NCBI RefSeq assembly: GCF_001425235.1
Contig: NZ_LMEA01000001.1
Span: forward strand, 657,855 to 721,854
Source: Devosia sp. Root413D1
GTDB lineage: Bacteria > Pseudomonadota > Alphaproteobacteria > Rhizobiales > Devosiaceae
Reading direction: 5' to 3'
Length of the DNA: 64,000 nt
The first letter of the stretch is position 1; every line of letters starts with the position of its first letter. The translations under genes were made by a program, and so were the position numbers. Below, in pieces: positions 35,674 to 45,390 of this stretch. The notes under the pieces were generated by a model that saw only the letters and a program-made list of their open reading frames with translations, did not search any database and was not told where the DNA came from.

Positions 35674-37163
35674 TACTGCCGGCCCATTTCCGCCCAGACC
35701 GGCTGCATCGCGCGCGCCAGCTGCTCATAGAGGCCATAACGGCGGGCATAATGCGAGCCGCTTTCCCGGTCGGGCGCAAACTGCCTCGCCGGCGCAGTCA
35801 TCGCCCGGGCGCCCTCCGCATAGTCGTGGAACAGGCCCACCCCGGTCGCCGCCGCGATCGCCGCGCCAAGCGCTCCGGTCTCGCGTCCGCGCGCCACCGT
35901 CACCGGCAACTCGAGGATATCGGCGAACATCTGCGGCCACACCGCGCTGCGCGAGCCGCCACCCGACAGCGTCACATCGCGGATGCCGATCCCGGCCCGC
36001 TGCAGCACCTCGACATGGCCGCGATGGCCGAAGGCCACGCCTTCGAACAGTGCGCGCATCAGGTGCGCCTTGCTGTGCCAGCCGGCGATGCCATAGAAGC
36101 CGGCGCGAGCGTTGCCGTCCCACGGCGCGCCATAGAGGTAGGGGTGATAGATCGGCACATCGGCCGCCGCGTCGACCGACGCCACCAGCTCGCCCGCCCT
36201 GTCGAACGGCTTGTCTTCGTTGTGCATGAACTGGTGCACGATCCATTCGAGGTTGGCGGCGGAAGTGGCGCTCGATTCGATGGCGAGCCAGCGGCTGCGA
36301 TCGAAGCTCGACTGCATGAACACCCTGTCATCGTCGACCGGCGCATCGCAGATCACCTGGTTGATGCTCCAGGTGCCGGCGATGATCGAGGCGGCGCCCG
36401 TGGCGGTCACCCCCGACCCCACGGCGCTCGCCACCACGTCGAACAGCCCGGCGACCACCGGCGTGCCGGCAGCAAGGCCGGTGAGGGCCGCAACGTCCTC
36501 GGTGACGTGGCCCGCGATGTCGCTGCTCTCCAGCACGTCGGGCAGTAGTGGCATGGCGTCCTCGAGCCCATAAGCCGCCAACAGCTCGACCGAGTAACGG
36601 CGCGATGGAATGGCCAAGAGCCCGCAGCCGCTCATATCGGTGGTGTCGGTGACGCGGGCGCCGGTCAGCCGGCCGACGACGAAATCCTTGCACAGCAGCA
36701 CCGTGCCGATCTCGGCATAGAGGTCAGGACGATGCCGCTTGATCCAGGCGAGCAGTGTCGGGGTCTGCGCCCCCCACGGCTTCTGCCGCGCGATAGCCAG
36801 GGCGTGGTCACCGACATCGCTGGCGTGCCACTCGGCGGCCAAACCCGCCGCCCGGGTATCGAGCGACTGAATGCCGAGCAGCGGCTTGCCGGCGCGATCG
36901 AGCGCATAGAGCCCGTTGCCGTGCCCGGCACAGCCGACGGCACGGATGTCCCGGGCATTGACGCCTGACTTCTCGATGCAGGTCCGGATCACCGTGATGG
37001 CGTTGCGCCAGAGTTCATCGAGGTCGCGTTCGACCTGGCCCGGCGCCGGCATCGACGATTGGCCGTCGAGCGCCGCGACGGCGAGCTCGCGTCCGGTGGT
37101 ATCGAACAGGATCGCCTTGATGACGGTGTTGCCGGCATCGAGGCCGAGGAGATAGTCGGTCAT
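35673..37163 (-). CDS. FGGY-family carbohydrate kinase
   Basis: 496 residues, with the ATG at 37163 two bases after the aldolase stop. The N-terminal phosphate-binding motif LLGLDAGNTVIKAILFD, the central GLFDVVASAVGSG and the C-terminal SGGGSRSAVWPQMFADIL are typical of the FGGY kinases (xylulokinase, erythritol kinase, LsrK). It would phosphorylate the imported sugar or polyol with ATP. Next to a GlpD-like dehydrogenase it resembles EryA, next to a LsrF-like aldolase it resembles LsrK. The substrate is not decidable here. Longer in-frame upstream sequence overlaps the aldolase gene and is not real. Confidence 0.88.
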   Translation of the reverse strand: MTDYLLGLDAGNTVIKAILFDTTGRELAVAALDGQSSMPAPGQVERDLDELWRNAITVIRTCIEKSGVNARDIRAVGCAGHGNGLYALDRAGKPLLGIQSLDTRAAGLAAEWHASDVGDHALAIARQKPWGAQTPTLLAWIKRHRPDLYAEIGTVLLCKDFVVGRLTGARVTDTTDMSGCGLLAIPSRRYSVELLAAYGLEDAMPLLPDVLESSDIAGHVTEDVAALTGLAAGTPVVAGLFDVVASAVGSGVTATGAASIIAGTWSINQVICDAPVDDDRVFMQSSFDRSRWLAIESSATSAANLEWIVHQFMHNEDKPFDRAGELVASVDAAADVPIYHPYLYGAPWDGNARAGFYGIAGWHSKAHLMRALFEGVAFGHRGHVEVLQRAGIGIRDVTLSGGGSRSAVWPQMFADILELPVTVARGRETGALGAAIAAATGVGLFHDYAEGARAMTAPARQFAPDRESGSHYARRYGLYEQLARAMQPVWAEMGRQ

Positions 37164-37165
37164 GG

Positions 37166-38005
37166 TCAGCCCTGCTGGTAGCGCGCCCAGGCGTCGCCGC
37201 CGCTGGCGTTGTCGTGGATGATGGCCATCAGCCCGCGCACCACGGCGGCCGGGTTGGCGTGCTGGTAGATGTTGCGGCCATAGACCATGCCGAGAGCCCC
37301 CTGCCGCATCAGCGCCGCCGACTTGTCGAACACGGCGCGAAGGTCCTCCTTGCCGCCGCCACGCACCAGCACCGGGCAGCGCGCCGCCTCGACCACCCAG
37401 TGGAAATCCTCGGCATTGTTGGTCGGGTCGGCCTTGATGATGTCGGCGCCCATTTCGCGGGCCAGCCGGGTCAGCGTCACGATCTTTTCGGCGTCCCCAT
37501 CCACCATATAGCCGCCGCGCTCGGAATTGCCCTGCATCACCAGCGGCTCGATCATCAGCGGCATGCCGTATTTCTCGCACTCGGCCCGCACCCGCGAAAT
37601 GTTGGCGACGCACTGGCGGAACAGGTCCGGCTCGTCGGGCAGCATGAAGAGGTTCACCACGACGCACGCGGCGTCCAGCTGCAGCGCACCGATCAACGGT
37701 TCGGCCTCGTTCTGCAACAGCGCCCACATCGAGCGGTGCCGCTGCTTGTTGTAGGGGTTGCCCATGTCGAGCCGCATCACCAGCGCCGGCTTCTCTTTGC
37801 CCGGCATTTCCTGCAGCAGGTCGGCCTGGCCGTAATTCATCTGGATGGCGTCCGGCCCTGCCGCGACCAGCGCGGAGACAACGGCTGGCATATTCTCGAG
37901 GCCGTCGAGGAAGCTCGGCTCGTTGCACACCCCATGGTCGATGGCGACATCGAGGCAGCGGCCCTGGCCGAACAGGCGGTTCATGCGGACTTTGTGGTTT
38001 GCCAT
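37166..38005 (-). CDS. Class I aldolase of the DhnA/LsrF family
   Basis: 279 residues from the ATG at 38005, chosen because GGGGA lies eight bases upstream. An alternative ATG at 37984 forms an ATGA overlap with the upstream dehydrogenase stop but has no ribosome site and would remove seven residues. The Schiff-base region MGADIIKADPTNN and the phosphate-binding LVRGGGKEDL near the C terminus match DhnA-type fructose-bisphosphate aldolases and LsrF. It probably cleaves or thiolyses a phosphorylated intermediate made by the kinase and dehydrogenase of the operon. Confidence 0.85.
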   Translation of the reverse strand: MANHKVRMNRLFGQGRCLDVAIDHGVCNEPSFLDGLENMPAVVSALVAAGPDAIQMNYGQADLLQEMPGKEKPALVMRLDMGNPYNKQRHRSMWALLQNEAEPLIGALQLDAACVVVNLFMLPDEPDLFRQCVANISRVRAECEKYGMPLMIEPLVMQGNSERGGYMVDGDAEKIVTLTRLAREMGADIIKADPTNNAEDFHWVVEAARCPVLVRGGGKEDLRAVFDKSAALMRQGALGMVYGRNIYQHANPAAVVRGLMAIIHDNASGGDAWARYQQG

Positions 38006-39696
38006 TCGGCGGTCCCCGGATTGCGAGAAATGAGGGTGGCTTCGTCGAGCCCATGCCGATCGGCGAGCTCGCTGAGACATGCGGCGCGGGCTGCTGCGCG
38101 CCGGGCGGCGTCCCAGCCCTTCAGCTGGCCCAGCTGCGCCAGCGTCGCGTCGATGGCGGCCATCGACAGCGCGCCGGTAATGGCGATGGTGGTGCGGCGC
38201 AGCAGCAGGTCACAGAGCGTCTCCACCTGTTCGGTACGGATCAGGTGGTCGATTTCGCGGCGCGAATAGCTGGTGCCCGGGATGGGCTGGTCGCTCCCGC
38301 TGCCGATCTCGATGGCCACCGGCTTTGCTCCGGTGCCATAGCGTTCCAGCAGTTGCGCGACGCGCCCCGGCGCAACGCCGGTGTCAGCGGCCACCGTCGC
38401 CGACCACACGCCGGGATCGGCCGGAAAGTCGCGGCCGCCACCGATCGGCAGGTCCTCGGTATCGGCAGTGCGGACCAGCTCCAGGCGCTCGAGCACCATA
38501 TCGGCGGCCAGCGCGCCGAAGGAGCGGAAGGTGGTCCACTTGCCGCCGATCATGCAGAGCGTCGGGATCGCGCCCTCGACCATCTGGCAGAAGTGATCGC
38601 GCGGGATGCGCCCGGTAACGCTGTCGGCGCTGGCCGGCAGCGGACGCACGCCGGCAAAGCGGAAGACGATCTCGTCATGCGCGACGCGGATGGTCGGGAA
38701 CACCTGCGCCAGCGAGGCGAGGATGTAGTCGCGCTCGTCATCGTCGCAGCGCACGCTGTCCGGATCGTCGACGCGGATGTCGGTCGAGCCAACCAGCACA
38801 TTGCCGAGATAGGGAAAGACGATGCAGATCCGGCCGTCCTCGTTCTCGTAATAGACCATGTGCCCGTCGAGCGCCTGGGTGAGCTCGGCATTGGCGACCA
38901 CCAGGTGCGAGCCCTTGGTGCCGCCCAGCATCGGGGCATTGCTGGCGCCGATGGCGGCATTGGTGAGGTCGATCCAGCCGCCGGTGGCGTTGACGATCAG
39001 CTGCGGCGCGATCGGTACGCTCGTGCCGTCGATGCGGTCGCGCAAGACGAGCCCGCCAGCCTCGCGGGCAATCTCCGCGTGGTTGAGCGCAATGGCATTG
39101 TCACCCGCCGCATCGCGCAGCATCTCGATGCCGAGCCGCTCCGGCCGGCTCACCCAGGCGTCGAAATAGGTCGCCGATGCGGTGACCGCCGGGTTGAGCG
39201 CCGGCCAGCGCTTCAGCGTTGCGCCGCGCGAGCGGAACTCATGCGCGGGCAGGGCGCGCCGGCCGCCGGTGAACAGGTCATAGAGCGTCAGCCCGGCTTT
39301 GATCACCACCGCGCCGCGCCTTGCCGGTTGCCGGGTCAGCCCGAGGAAGCGGAAGGCGCCGTTGAGCAGCCCCGAGAACGTATCGAAGATCGGCACCGTG
39401 GTCGGCAGCGGCGCCACGAAATGTGGCGCGTTCTTCAGCAGCCGGTCGCGCTCCAGGAGGCTCTCGCGCACCAGCTTGAACTCGCCATTCTCGAGATAGC
39501 GCAGCCCGCCATGCACCATGCGCGACAGCGCCGCACTCGCTCCCGAACAGAAGTCGGACTTTTCGGCCAGCACCACGTCGACGCCGTTGAGGGCGAGCTC
39601 GCGATAGACCGAGATGCCGTTGATGCCGCCGCCGATCACCAGCACCGACATGGCGGGCCGGGCCTTGAGCCGCGCGATGCTGTCCGCCCGGTTCAT
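37981..39696 (-). CDS. GlpD-like FAD-dependent phosphate dehydrogenase
   Basis: 571 residues. The N-terminal dinucleotide motif VLVIGGGINGISVYRELAL and the GlpD signatures (SRMVHGGLRYLENGEF, GGKWTTFRSFGALA) identify the glycerol-3-phosphate dehydrogenase/oxidase family, with a full C-terminal DAO_C-like region. In ery operons EryB of the same family oxidises a polyol phosphate, so here it probably oxidises the kinase product. The ATG forms an ATGA overlap with the aldo/keto reductase stop at 39693-39696. The electron acceptor is likely the quinone pool. Confidence 0.88.
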   Translation of the reverse strand: MNRADSIARLKARPAMSVLVIGGGINGISVYRELALNGVDVVLAEKSDFCSGASAALSRMVHGGLRYLENGEFKLVRESLLERDRLLKNAPHFVAPLPTTVPIFDTFSGLLNGAFRFLGLTRQPARRGAVVIKAGLTLYDLFTGGRRALPAHEFRSRGATLKRWPALNPAVTASATYFDAWVSRPERLGIEMLRDAAGDNAIALNHAEIAREAGGLVLRDRIDGTSVPIAPQLIVNATGGWIDLTNAAIGASNAPMLGGTKGSHLVVANAELTQALDGHMVYYENEDGRICIVFPYLGNVLVGSTDIRVDDPDSVRCDDDERDYILASLAQVFPTIRVAHDEIVFRFAGVRPLPASADSVTGRIPRDHFCQMVEGAIPTLCMIGGKWTTFRSFGALAADMVLERLELVRTADTEDLPIGGGRDFPADPGVWSATVAADTGVAPGRVAQLLERYGTGAKPVAIEIGSGSDQPIPGTSYSRREIDHLIRTEQVETLCDLLLRRTTIAITGALSMAAIDATLAQLGQLKGWDAARRAAARAACLSELADRHGLDEATLISRNPGTAEWQTTKSA

Positions 39697-40679
39697 GCGA
39701 TGGCCACGAGATGTGCTGCCGCCGCCCGGTCGATCACCGCCAGCTCGTCGCCGCCGAGCACCAGTTCACCGGCGCGCGCATTGTCGATCGCCTGCGCCGG
39801 GTTGCGCGCCCCGCAGAGCGCAAACGTGATGCCGGGCTGCTGCAGCGTCCAGGCGATCACCAACTGCGCCACGCTGGCGTTCCTCGCTGCCGCGAGCGGC
39901 GCGATCTCTGCCGCGAAGGCCTGCGCATGGCGCCGGTTCTCGACGGAAAAGCGCGGGTCGTCGCGGCGCTGGTCGTCGCCGGTGAACTGGCGCTCTGCCG
40001 ACACCGTGCCGGTGAGCAGCCCCAGTGCCAGCGAGGAATAGCTGAGCGTCGCGACCTGGTGCCGTGTCGCGATCGGCAACAGCGTCTGCTCGATGCCGCG
40101 ATCGAGCATCGAGTAGCGCTCCTCTATGGCGTCGAGCTGGCCGGCGTCCACGTAACTCGAGAGCTCCGCGGCATCGAGGTTGCTCGCCCCGATCGCCCGG
40201 ATCTTGCCCGCCTGCTTCAGCTCGAGCAGCGCCGCCATCGTCTCGGCAACCGGCGTGGTCGGGTCCTGCCAATGGGTGATGTAGAGGTCGATATGGTCGG
40301 TGCCGAGGCGCCTGAGGCTCTGCTCGACCTCCCAGGCGATGCCGTCGGCGCCCAGATAGCGGTGCACCGGCTTGCCGGCTTCGTCGAAGAAGTGGTTGCC
40401 CTTGCCGTGCTGCCAGTTGAGCCCGCATTTGGTGGCGATCACCACCTGATCGCGCTTGCCGCGGATCGCCGCGCCGACCAGCTCCTCGCTGCGGCCGAGG
40501 CCGTAAGCCGGGGCGGTATCGATCAGCGAAATGCCGGCGTTGATCGAAGCTTCGATCGCCTTGATGGCGGCGGCTTCGTCGGTGCCGCCCCACATCCAGC
40601 CCCCGATGGCCCAGGTGCCAAGGCCGACGGCCGATGCAGGAATGCCGGAGCGGCCGATCAGGCGAGTAAGCTGAGTCAC
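39693..40679 (-). CDS. Aldo/keto reductase
   Basis: 328 residues from a GTG at 40679 that overlaps the regulator stop (GTGA). The catalytic tetrad is visible: the Asp and Tyr in DTAPAYG, Lys in ATKCGL and His in ITHWQDP. An NADP-binding C-terminal pattern of the family (CGARNPAQAIDNA) is present. It interconverts aldehydes/ketones and alcohols with NADPH and probably acts on a sugar or polyol of this pathway. Confidence 0.88.
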   Translation of the reverse strand: MTQLTRLIGRSGIPASAVGLGTWAIGGWMWGGTDEAAAIKAIEASINAGISLIDTAPAYGLGRSEELVGAAIRGKRDQVVIATKCGLNWQHGKGNHFFDEAGKPVHRYLGADGIAWEVEQSLRRLGTDHIDLYITHWQDPTTPVAETMAALLELKQAGKIRAIGASNLDAAELSSYVDAGQLDAIEERYSMLDRGIEQTLLPIATRHQVATLSYSSLALGLLTGTVSAERQFTGDDQRRDDPRFSVENRRHAQAFAAEIAPLAAARNASVAQLVIAWTLQQPGITFALCGARNPAQAIDNARAGELVLGGDELAVIDRAAAAHLVAIA

Positions 40680-41653
40680 GAATGGGCCTCGGAAAGTGCA
40701 ATGACGCTGCGGGCGGTGGCCTCGTCGGTCACCAGCGTGTCGAGATGGTTGCCGCGCATGGCGGCGAGGATCGGCGCGGCCTTGTTGGGGCCGCTGGCGA
40801 CGCCGATGGCGTGCGGGATGCCGGCCAGCTCTTCGAGCGTCAGCGCCACGAGGTTGCGGTTGGGCGCGTAGTCGGCGAGTCGTCCCTCGCCGTCGATCAG
40901 GTGGGCCAGCAATTCGCCCGCCGCCCCCGAGCGCTCGATATCCCGCCGGTCGTCCGACGAGCCGGGCAGCAGGTCGTAATAGCTGGAATCGTCGCTGAGG
41001 ATCGAGCCGATGCCGACGATCGCGAGGTCTGCCTCGCGGGCTCGCCGCAACACCTCGCCCACCGAGCGCATGCTCATCACCATGCTGCGTTCCGCCTCAC
41101 TGTCGGCAAACAGCGGCGCGTGCATCTGGTAGGCGCGGCCGCCCAGCTTGTCGGCCAGCGTCGTCGCGATGTGGTTGACGTCGGTATAGTGCTTGCCCTG
41201 CACCAGGCCGGTCGCCGGCACCACCTCGACATCATAGCGGCGGGGTGGCTTGATCCCGGCAATCAGGGCGCTCAGCCCCTTACCGCCGGTGACGCAGAGC
41301 CGGTCGCCATCCTTGATCAGATCGAGCACCAGGTTCGCCGCCACCGTGCCGACGCTCTGCAGCGTCGTCTGCGGATTGTCCGACACTGTCGGCGCGACGA
41401 GGGCCCGGCTGATGCCGCCGATGGCGCAGAGCTGTTCCTCGATGCCGACCAGGTGCTCGATCGGCGATTTGATCTTGATCTCGACCAGCCCGAGCGCCCG
41501 GCCGCGCTTGATCAGCCGGTTGACGGTGGCGTGGCTGATGCCGAGGACCGTCGCGATCTCCGCCTGGGTCTGGCCTTCGACGAAGTGCATGACGAGCGCC
41601 TGATGCATCTGCCGGGCTGCGGCGATGTCGTCGCGGGTGGAACTGGGGGCCAT
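40676..41653 (-). CDS. SorC-family transcriptional regulator
   Basis: 325 residues. An N-terminal helix-turn-helix (about residues 25-55, QAEIATVLGISHATVNRLI) is followed by the sugar-binding SorC/DeoR-type effector domain with the VGTVAANLVLDLI and GVASGPNKAAPILAAMRG blocks. Such proteins (EryD, LsrR, SorC) usually repress their own operon until a phosphorylated sugar binds. It lies inside the operon between the permease and the aldo/keto reductase, which suggests autoregulation. Candidate palindromes are at 45391-45419. Confidence 0.88.
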   Translation of the reverse strand: MAPSSTRDDIAAARQMHQALVMHFVEGQTQAEIATVLGISHATVNRLIKRGRALGLVEIKIKSPIEHLVGIEEQLCAIGGISRALVAPTVSDNPQTTLQSVGTVAANLVLDLIKDGDRLCVTGGKGLSALIAGIKPPRRYDVEVVPATGLVQGKHYTDVNHIATTLADKLGGRAYQMHAPLFADSEAERSMVMSMRSVGEVLRRAREADLAIVGIGSILSDDSSYYDLLPGSSDDRRDIERSGAAGELLAHLIDGEGRLADYAPNRNLVALTLEELAGIPHAIGVASGPNKAAPILAAMRGNHLDTLVTDEATARSVIALSEAHS

Positions 41654-41678
41654 GGGAGTACTTTCTCTCGCCGGGAGG

Positions 41679-42677
41679 TCAGGATTTCCGGCGGTTGAGG
41701 AAATGATCGATCGAGACGGCAGCCAAGAGGATGCAGCCCTTGATCATGTCCTGCCAATAGACCGACACATCGAGCAGGATCAGCGACGAGGTCACCACCG
41801 AGAGCAGCGCGATGCCGAGGATGGCGCCGAAGATGGTGCCGGCGCCGCCGGTGAGCGAGGCGCCGCCGATTACCGCTGCGGCGATGATGTTGAGCTCCAT
41901 GCCGACCCCGAAGGTCGGTGTCGCCGCGCCGAACCGGCTCATGTAGATGACCCCGGCGAGCCCGGCGAGCGTCGAGCACAGCACCGTCACCCAGAACTTC
42001 ACCTGCCGGGTGCGGATGCCCGAATACTCGGCCGCCTTCTCGTTCGAGCCGGTGTAGAACACCTTGCGGAACGCCGTGGCGCGGCGCAGCAGGAAATCGA
42101 ACAGCACGACGATCGCGACGAAGATGATGATCACGTAGGGCACGCCCTGGAACTCGCCCTGGCCGATCGCCTTGAACTCGGGCGGCAGGGTGAACAGCGA
42201 CAGCGGCGTGCCCTTGGTGATGACGAGGCAGAGGCCGCGGACGATCACCATCGCAGCGAGCGAGGTGATGAAGTGGTTGAGCCCGACGACGGTGACGAAA
42301 AAGCCCATGCCGGCGCCGACCAGGGCGCTGGCGGCGATGGCGATGAGGCTCGCGGTCCACGGGTCGAGCCCCATCAGGAACATCGAGCCGCCGACCACCA
42401 TGGCGAAGCAGACCACCGAGCCGACCGCCAGATCGATGCCGCCGACGATCAGCAGCACCGTCATGCCGACCACGACGATGCCTTCGATCGAAAAGCTCAT
42501 CAGCATGGCGCGCACATTGCCCCACGTCGCGAAGTGCGGTGAGGCAAAGCTCATCGCCACGCAGAGCGCGAGGATGATGACGATCAGGCCGGCCTCGCGC
42601 ATCGCGCCGAACCGCCCGAGCGACAGCCCACCCCGCACCGGCGGCGCGACCAGCTCTTCCTCTTTGCTAAGCGACAT
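41679..42677 (-). CDS. Ribose-type ABC transporter permease
   Basis: 332 residues with about ten hydrophobic segments and the family signature of RbsC/XylH permeases ([19 protein letters not shown] near residue 80 and [18 protein letters not shown] near 265). It starts 11 bases inside the end of the ATPase gene and has an upstream AGGAGG. It forms the membrane channel with the ATPase and the binding protein. Confidence 0.9.
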   Translation of the reverse strand: MSLSKEEELVAPPVRGGLSLGRFGAMREAGLIVIILALCVAMSFASPHFATWGNVRAMLMSFSIEGIVVVGMTVLLIVGGIDLAVGSVVCFAMVVGGSMFLMGLDPWTASLIAIAASALVGAGMGFFVTVVGLNHFITSLAAMVIVRGLCLVITKGTPLSLFTLPPEFKAIGQGEFQGVPYVIIIFVAIVVLFDFLLRRATAFRKVFYTGSNEKAAEYSGIRTRQVKFWVTVLCSTLAGLAGVIYMSRFGAATPTFGVGMELNIIAAAVIGGASLTGGAGTIFGAILGIALLSVVTSSLILLDVSVYWQDMIKGCILLAAVSIDHFLNRRKS

Positions 42678-44178
42678 CGGCGAAATTCCCTCCTACACCC
42701 GAGGCGAGGCGGATCACCGCCTCCTCGGTCATTGCTCCAGTAACCTCGCCGGCGATCCGGCCGCCGCGGATGACGATCACCCGGTCGCTGACGCCGATCA
42801 GTTCGGGCAGCTCCGATGAGATGACGATGATGCCGACGCCATCCGCCGCCAGCTCGCGCAGCAGCTTGTGGATCTCGGACTTGGCGCCCACGTCGATGCC
42901 GCGGGTCGGCTCGTCCATGATGATCACCCGTGGCTTCACCGACAGCTGTTTGGCGATCGCCACCTTCTGCTGGTTGCCGCCCGAGAGCGACGAGACCGGA
43001 TCGCCGATGGCGCCCATCTTCACCCCCAGCCGGGTGCAGAGGGTGATCGCCTGCGTCAGCTCGAGCCGGCGATCGACCAGCCCGTTCCGCGTCAGTTTTC
43101 TCAGGTCGAGCGCCGAGACATTGGCGGCAATCGAGAGGTCGAGGAACACGCCCGAGTGCTTGCGGTCTTCCGACAAGTAGACGATGCCCGCTCGGATCGC
43201 GTCGGTGTAGTCGGCAATGGCGACCGGCTTGCCGTCGACGCGGATGCTGCCTTGGGTGGTGGGCGCGAGCCCGCAGACGCCGAGCGCGATCTCCGTCCGG
43301 CCGGCGCCGATCAGGCCGCCGAGCCCGAGGATTTCTCCGCGCCTGAGCGTGAACGAGACGTCGCTGAACTGCGCGCCATCGCTGAGCCGCTCAACTTCGA
43401 GCAGCGGCGCGCCAGGCGCTACCGTTAGCTTTTCGGGGTAGAGCTGGGTGATTTCGCGGCCGACCATGCGGCGCACCACGTGGTCCGGCGTCACCTCGGC
43501 AACGCGGTCGGTCGACACGTACCGCCCGTCGCGGAATACCGTGACCCGGTCGCACAGCGCGAAGATTTCGGCCATGCGGTGCGAGATGTAGATGATCGAG
43601 ATGCCGCGCTGCTTGAGCCCGCGGATAATGCCGAACAGCGCCTGCGTCTCGGCTTCGGTCAGCGCCGCGGTCGGCTCGTCGAAGATCAGCACCCGGCAGT
43701 CGAGCGTCAGCGCCTTGGCGATCTCGACCAGTTGCTGGTTGGAAATGGAGAGCGCGCCAACCCGCCGCGTCACCGGGATCGGCGCCAGCCGGTTCATCAC
43801 CTTCTGGGCAGTGCGGTTGAGCTCGGCGAAATTCATCAGCGGGGCGCGGCGGGCGTTGGTCGCCGCCATCAGGATATTTTCGGCCACCGTCGCGTCCTTA
43901 CAGAGCGCGATTTCCTGGTGCACCAGCCCGATGCCGAGCCGCTGCGCCTCAGCCGGCGAGCCGATATGGACCGGCAGGCCCTCGAGCCGGATTTCGCCGC
44001 TCGATGGGGCAAGGATGCCGGCGATGATGTTCATCAGCGTCGATTTGCCGGCGCCATTCTCGCCGCAGAGCGCATGGATCTCGCCGCGCTCCAGCGTGAA
44101 GTCGACCTCGGCCAGCGCCTGCACGGCGCCGAAATGCTTGGAAACCTTGCGGATTTCGAGGACGTTGCCGCCACTCAT
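42667..44178 (-). CDS. Ribose-type ABC transporter ATPase (two ATP-binding halves)
   Basis: 503 residues. The first half has Walker [13 protein letters not shown] and a degenerate signature [15 protein letters not shown]; the second half has the degenerate Walker [14 protein letters not shown] and the full signature [16 protein letters not shown]. This is the RbsA/MglA duplicated pattern. A GGAGG lies six bases before the ATG. It energises sugar import. A transcription attenuator sits between it and the upstream binding-protein gene. Confidence 0.92.
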   Translation of the reverse strand: MSGGNVLEIRKVSKHFGAVQALAEVDFTLERGEIHALCGENGAGKSTLMNIIAGILAPSSGEIRLEGLPVHIGSPAEAQRLGIGLVHQEIALCKDATVAENILMAATNARRAPLMNFAELNRTAQKVMNRLAPIPVTRRVGALSISNQQLVEIAKALTLDCRVLIFDEPTAALTEAETQALFGIIRGLKQRGISIIYISHRMAEIFALCDRVTVFRDGRYVSTDRVAEVTPDHVVRRMVGREITQLYPEKLTVAPGAPLLEVERLSDGAQFSDVSFTLRRGEILGLGGLIGAGRTEIALGVCGLAPTTQGSIRVDGKPVAIADYTDAIRAGIVYLSEDRKHSGVFLDLSIAANVSALDLRKLTRNGLVDRRLELTQAITLCTRLGVKMGAIGDPVSSLSGGNQQKVAIAKQLSVKPRVIIMDEPTRGIDVGAKSEIHKLLRELAADGVGIIVISSELPELIGVSDRVIVIRGGRIAGEVTGAMTEEAVIRLASGVGGNFADVA

Positions 44179-44190
44179 ATCGTCCTCCCC

Positions 44191-44225
44191 TAAAGAAAAG
44201 TCCGGGGCGCCCGCAGGCGCCCCGG
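44191..44225 (-). terminator. Attenuator between binding-protein and ATPase genes
   Basis: On the - strand a perfect 10-bp stem (CCGGGGCGCC with GGCGCCCCGG) and four-base loop are followed by ACTTTTCTTTA, a good intrinsic terminator. It lies 11 bases after the binding-protein stop, so it probably lets binding-protein mRNA exceed the rest of the operon, as is common in ABC import systems. Confidence 0.75.
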
Positions 44226-44235
44226 TTGTCGCCTG

Positions 44236-45264
44236 TTACTCTTCGATGCCCTTGGTGCCGCGGCGCTTCAGGTACTTGTCCCAGTAGAAGTCGTCGGCGT
44301 TTTCGGCAGTAACGATCGAGAAGCCGTTGTCGACGAACGGCACGGCCATGCCGTTCTTGCCCGAGCGGGCGGTATCGTTCATCGGGTCGATCAGGTCTGG
44401 GTGGTTGGCCAGCCACAGCAGCATGAAGCCCATATAGCCCTGCATGCCCTGGTTGGGGTTCACCGAGCCGAAGATCTCGCCGGCCTTGATCATGTCGAGG
44501 ATGTTGGCGTTGACGTCGGCCAGCATGACGCGAACCTTGCCGCCATTCTCCTTGCTGGCCTGCGCCGCGCCGATCGCCGAATTGGCTTCCGGCATGAACA
44601 CCGCGCCGAGCTCCGGGTTGGCCTGGATCAGGCTCAGCACCGCCTGGTAGGCCTTGGTCGGATCCTGGTTCGACGCCGCGCGGCCGACCAGTTTCATGTC
44701 CGGCCACTTGGCTTCCATGCGGGCGATGAACGCCGCGACGCGCTTGTCGTGGTTGTCCTGGCCGGGGTTCTCCAGCACCGCGTACTCGCCCTTGCCGCCC
44801 ATGGCCTCGGCTACGGCGTCTGCCGCATACGTGCCCTCGGCGAGGTTGTCGGAGGTGATGAAGCTGACGCGCTTCGAGTTCGGCGAATCTGCTGCGAAGG
44901 TCACGACTGCCGTGCCTTGGTCCACGGCGCGGTTGATCGGCTCGATGAACGGGTCGGAGTTCATCGGGTGCACCAGGATGCCGGCCGGGTTCTGTGCCAG
45001 CGCCTGGTCGAAGCTGGCGATCTGCTTGTTGACGTCGTATTCGGGCGTGCCGGTATAGGCGGTCTCGCAGCCGAACTGCTGGCCGGCCTGCTTGAACATC
45101 TCGTAGACCGGGAACCAGTACTCGACCCCCGAGACCATGACGTTCATCACGTATTTCTCACCCGGCTCGCACTTGAACGGGTTGGCGGTTTCGGCAATGG
45201 CGTAACCGGCCATCAGGACCGGGGCAGCCGCTGCGATCGCGAGCGTGCTCAGAATTTTGCGCAA
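44236..45264 (-). CDS. Ribose-type periplasmic sugar-binding protein
   Basis: 342 residues from a TTG start at 45264 preceded by GGAGG four bases upstream; no ATG or GTG gives a sensible signal peptide. The MRKILSTLAIAAAAPVLMAGYAIA signal peptide is followed by a two-lobe periplasmic-binding fold (RbsB type) with SDNLAEG, VMLADVNANILDMIKAGEI and QGMQGYMGFMLL motifs. It delivers the substrate to the permease and ATPase genes downstream. It is the first gene of the operon. Confidence 0.9.
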   Translation of the reverse strand: MRKILSTLAIAAAAPVLMAGYAIAETANPFKCEPGEKYVMNVMVSGVEYWFPVYEMFKQAGQQFGCETAYTGTPEYDVNKQIASFDQALAQNPAGILVHPMNSDPFIEPINRAVDQGTAVVTFAADSPNSKRVSFITSDNLAEGTYAADAVAEAMGGKGEYAVLENPGQDNHDKRVAAFIARMEAKWPDMKLVGRAASNQDPTKAYQAVLSLIQANPELGAVFMPEANSAIGAAQASKENGGKVRVMLADVNANILDMIKAGEIFGSVNPNQGMQGYMGFMLLWLANHPDLIDPMNDTARSGKNGMAVPFVDNGFSIVTAENADDFYWDKYLKRRGTKGIEE

Positions 45265-45390
45265 GTTTCCTCCCTCTGGCCGAAGCCAGCTCCAACGGTT
45301 TGGTGCCGCCGGCCCGCTGGCCGGTGGTCGATATCTGGAAGCCGGGGCTCCTCCGAACCCGTGGCGTCGCGACCATTGCGCAGGCCCGAA

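Noticed and set aside
35673-38054. A 793-residue frame that would fuse an upstream segment to the FGGY kinase
   Set aside because: The extra N-terminal part is the wrong frame of the aldolase gene; the kinase proper starts at 37163 directly after the aldolase stop.
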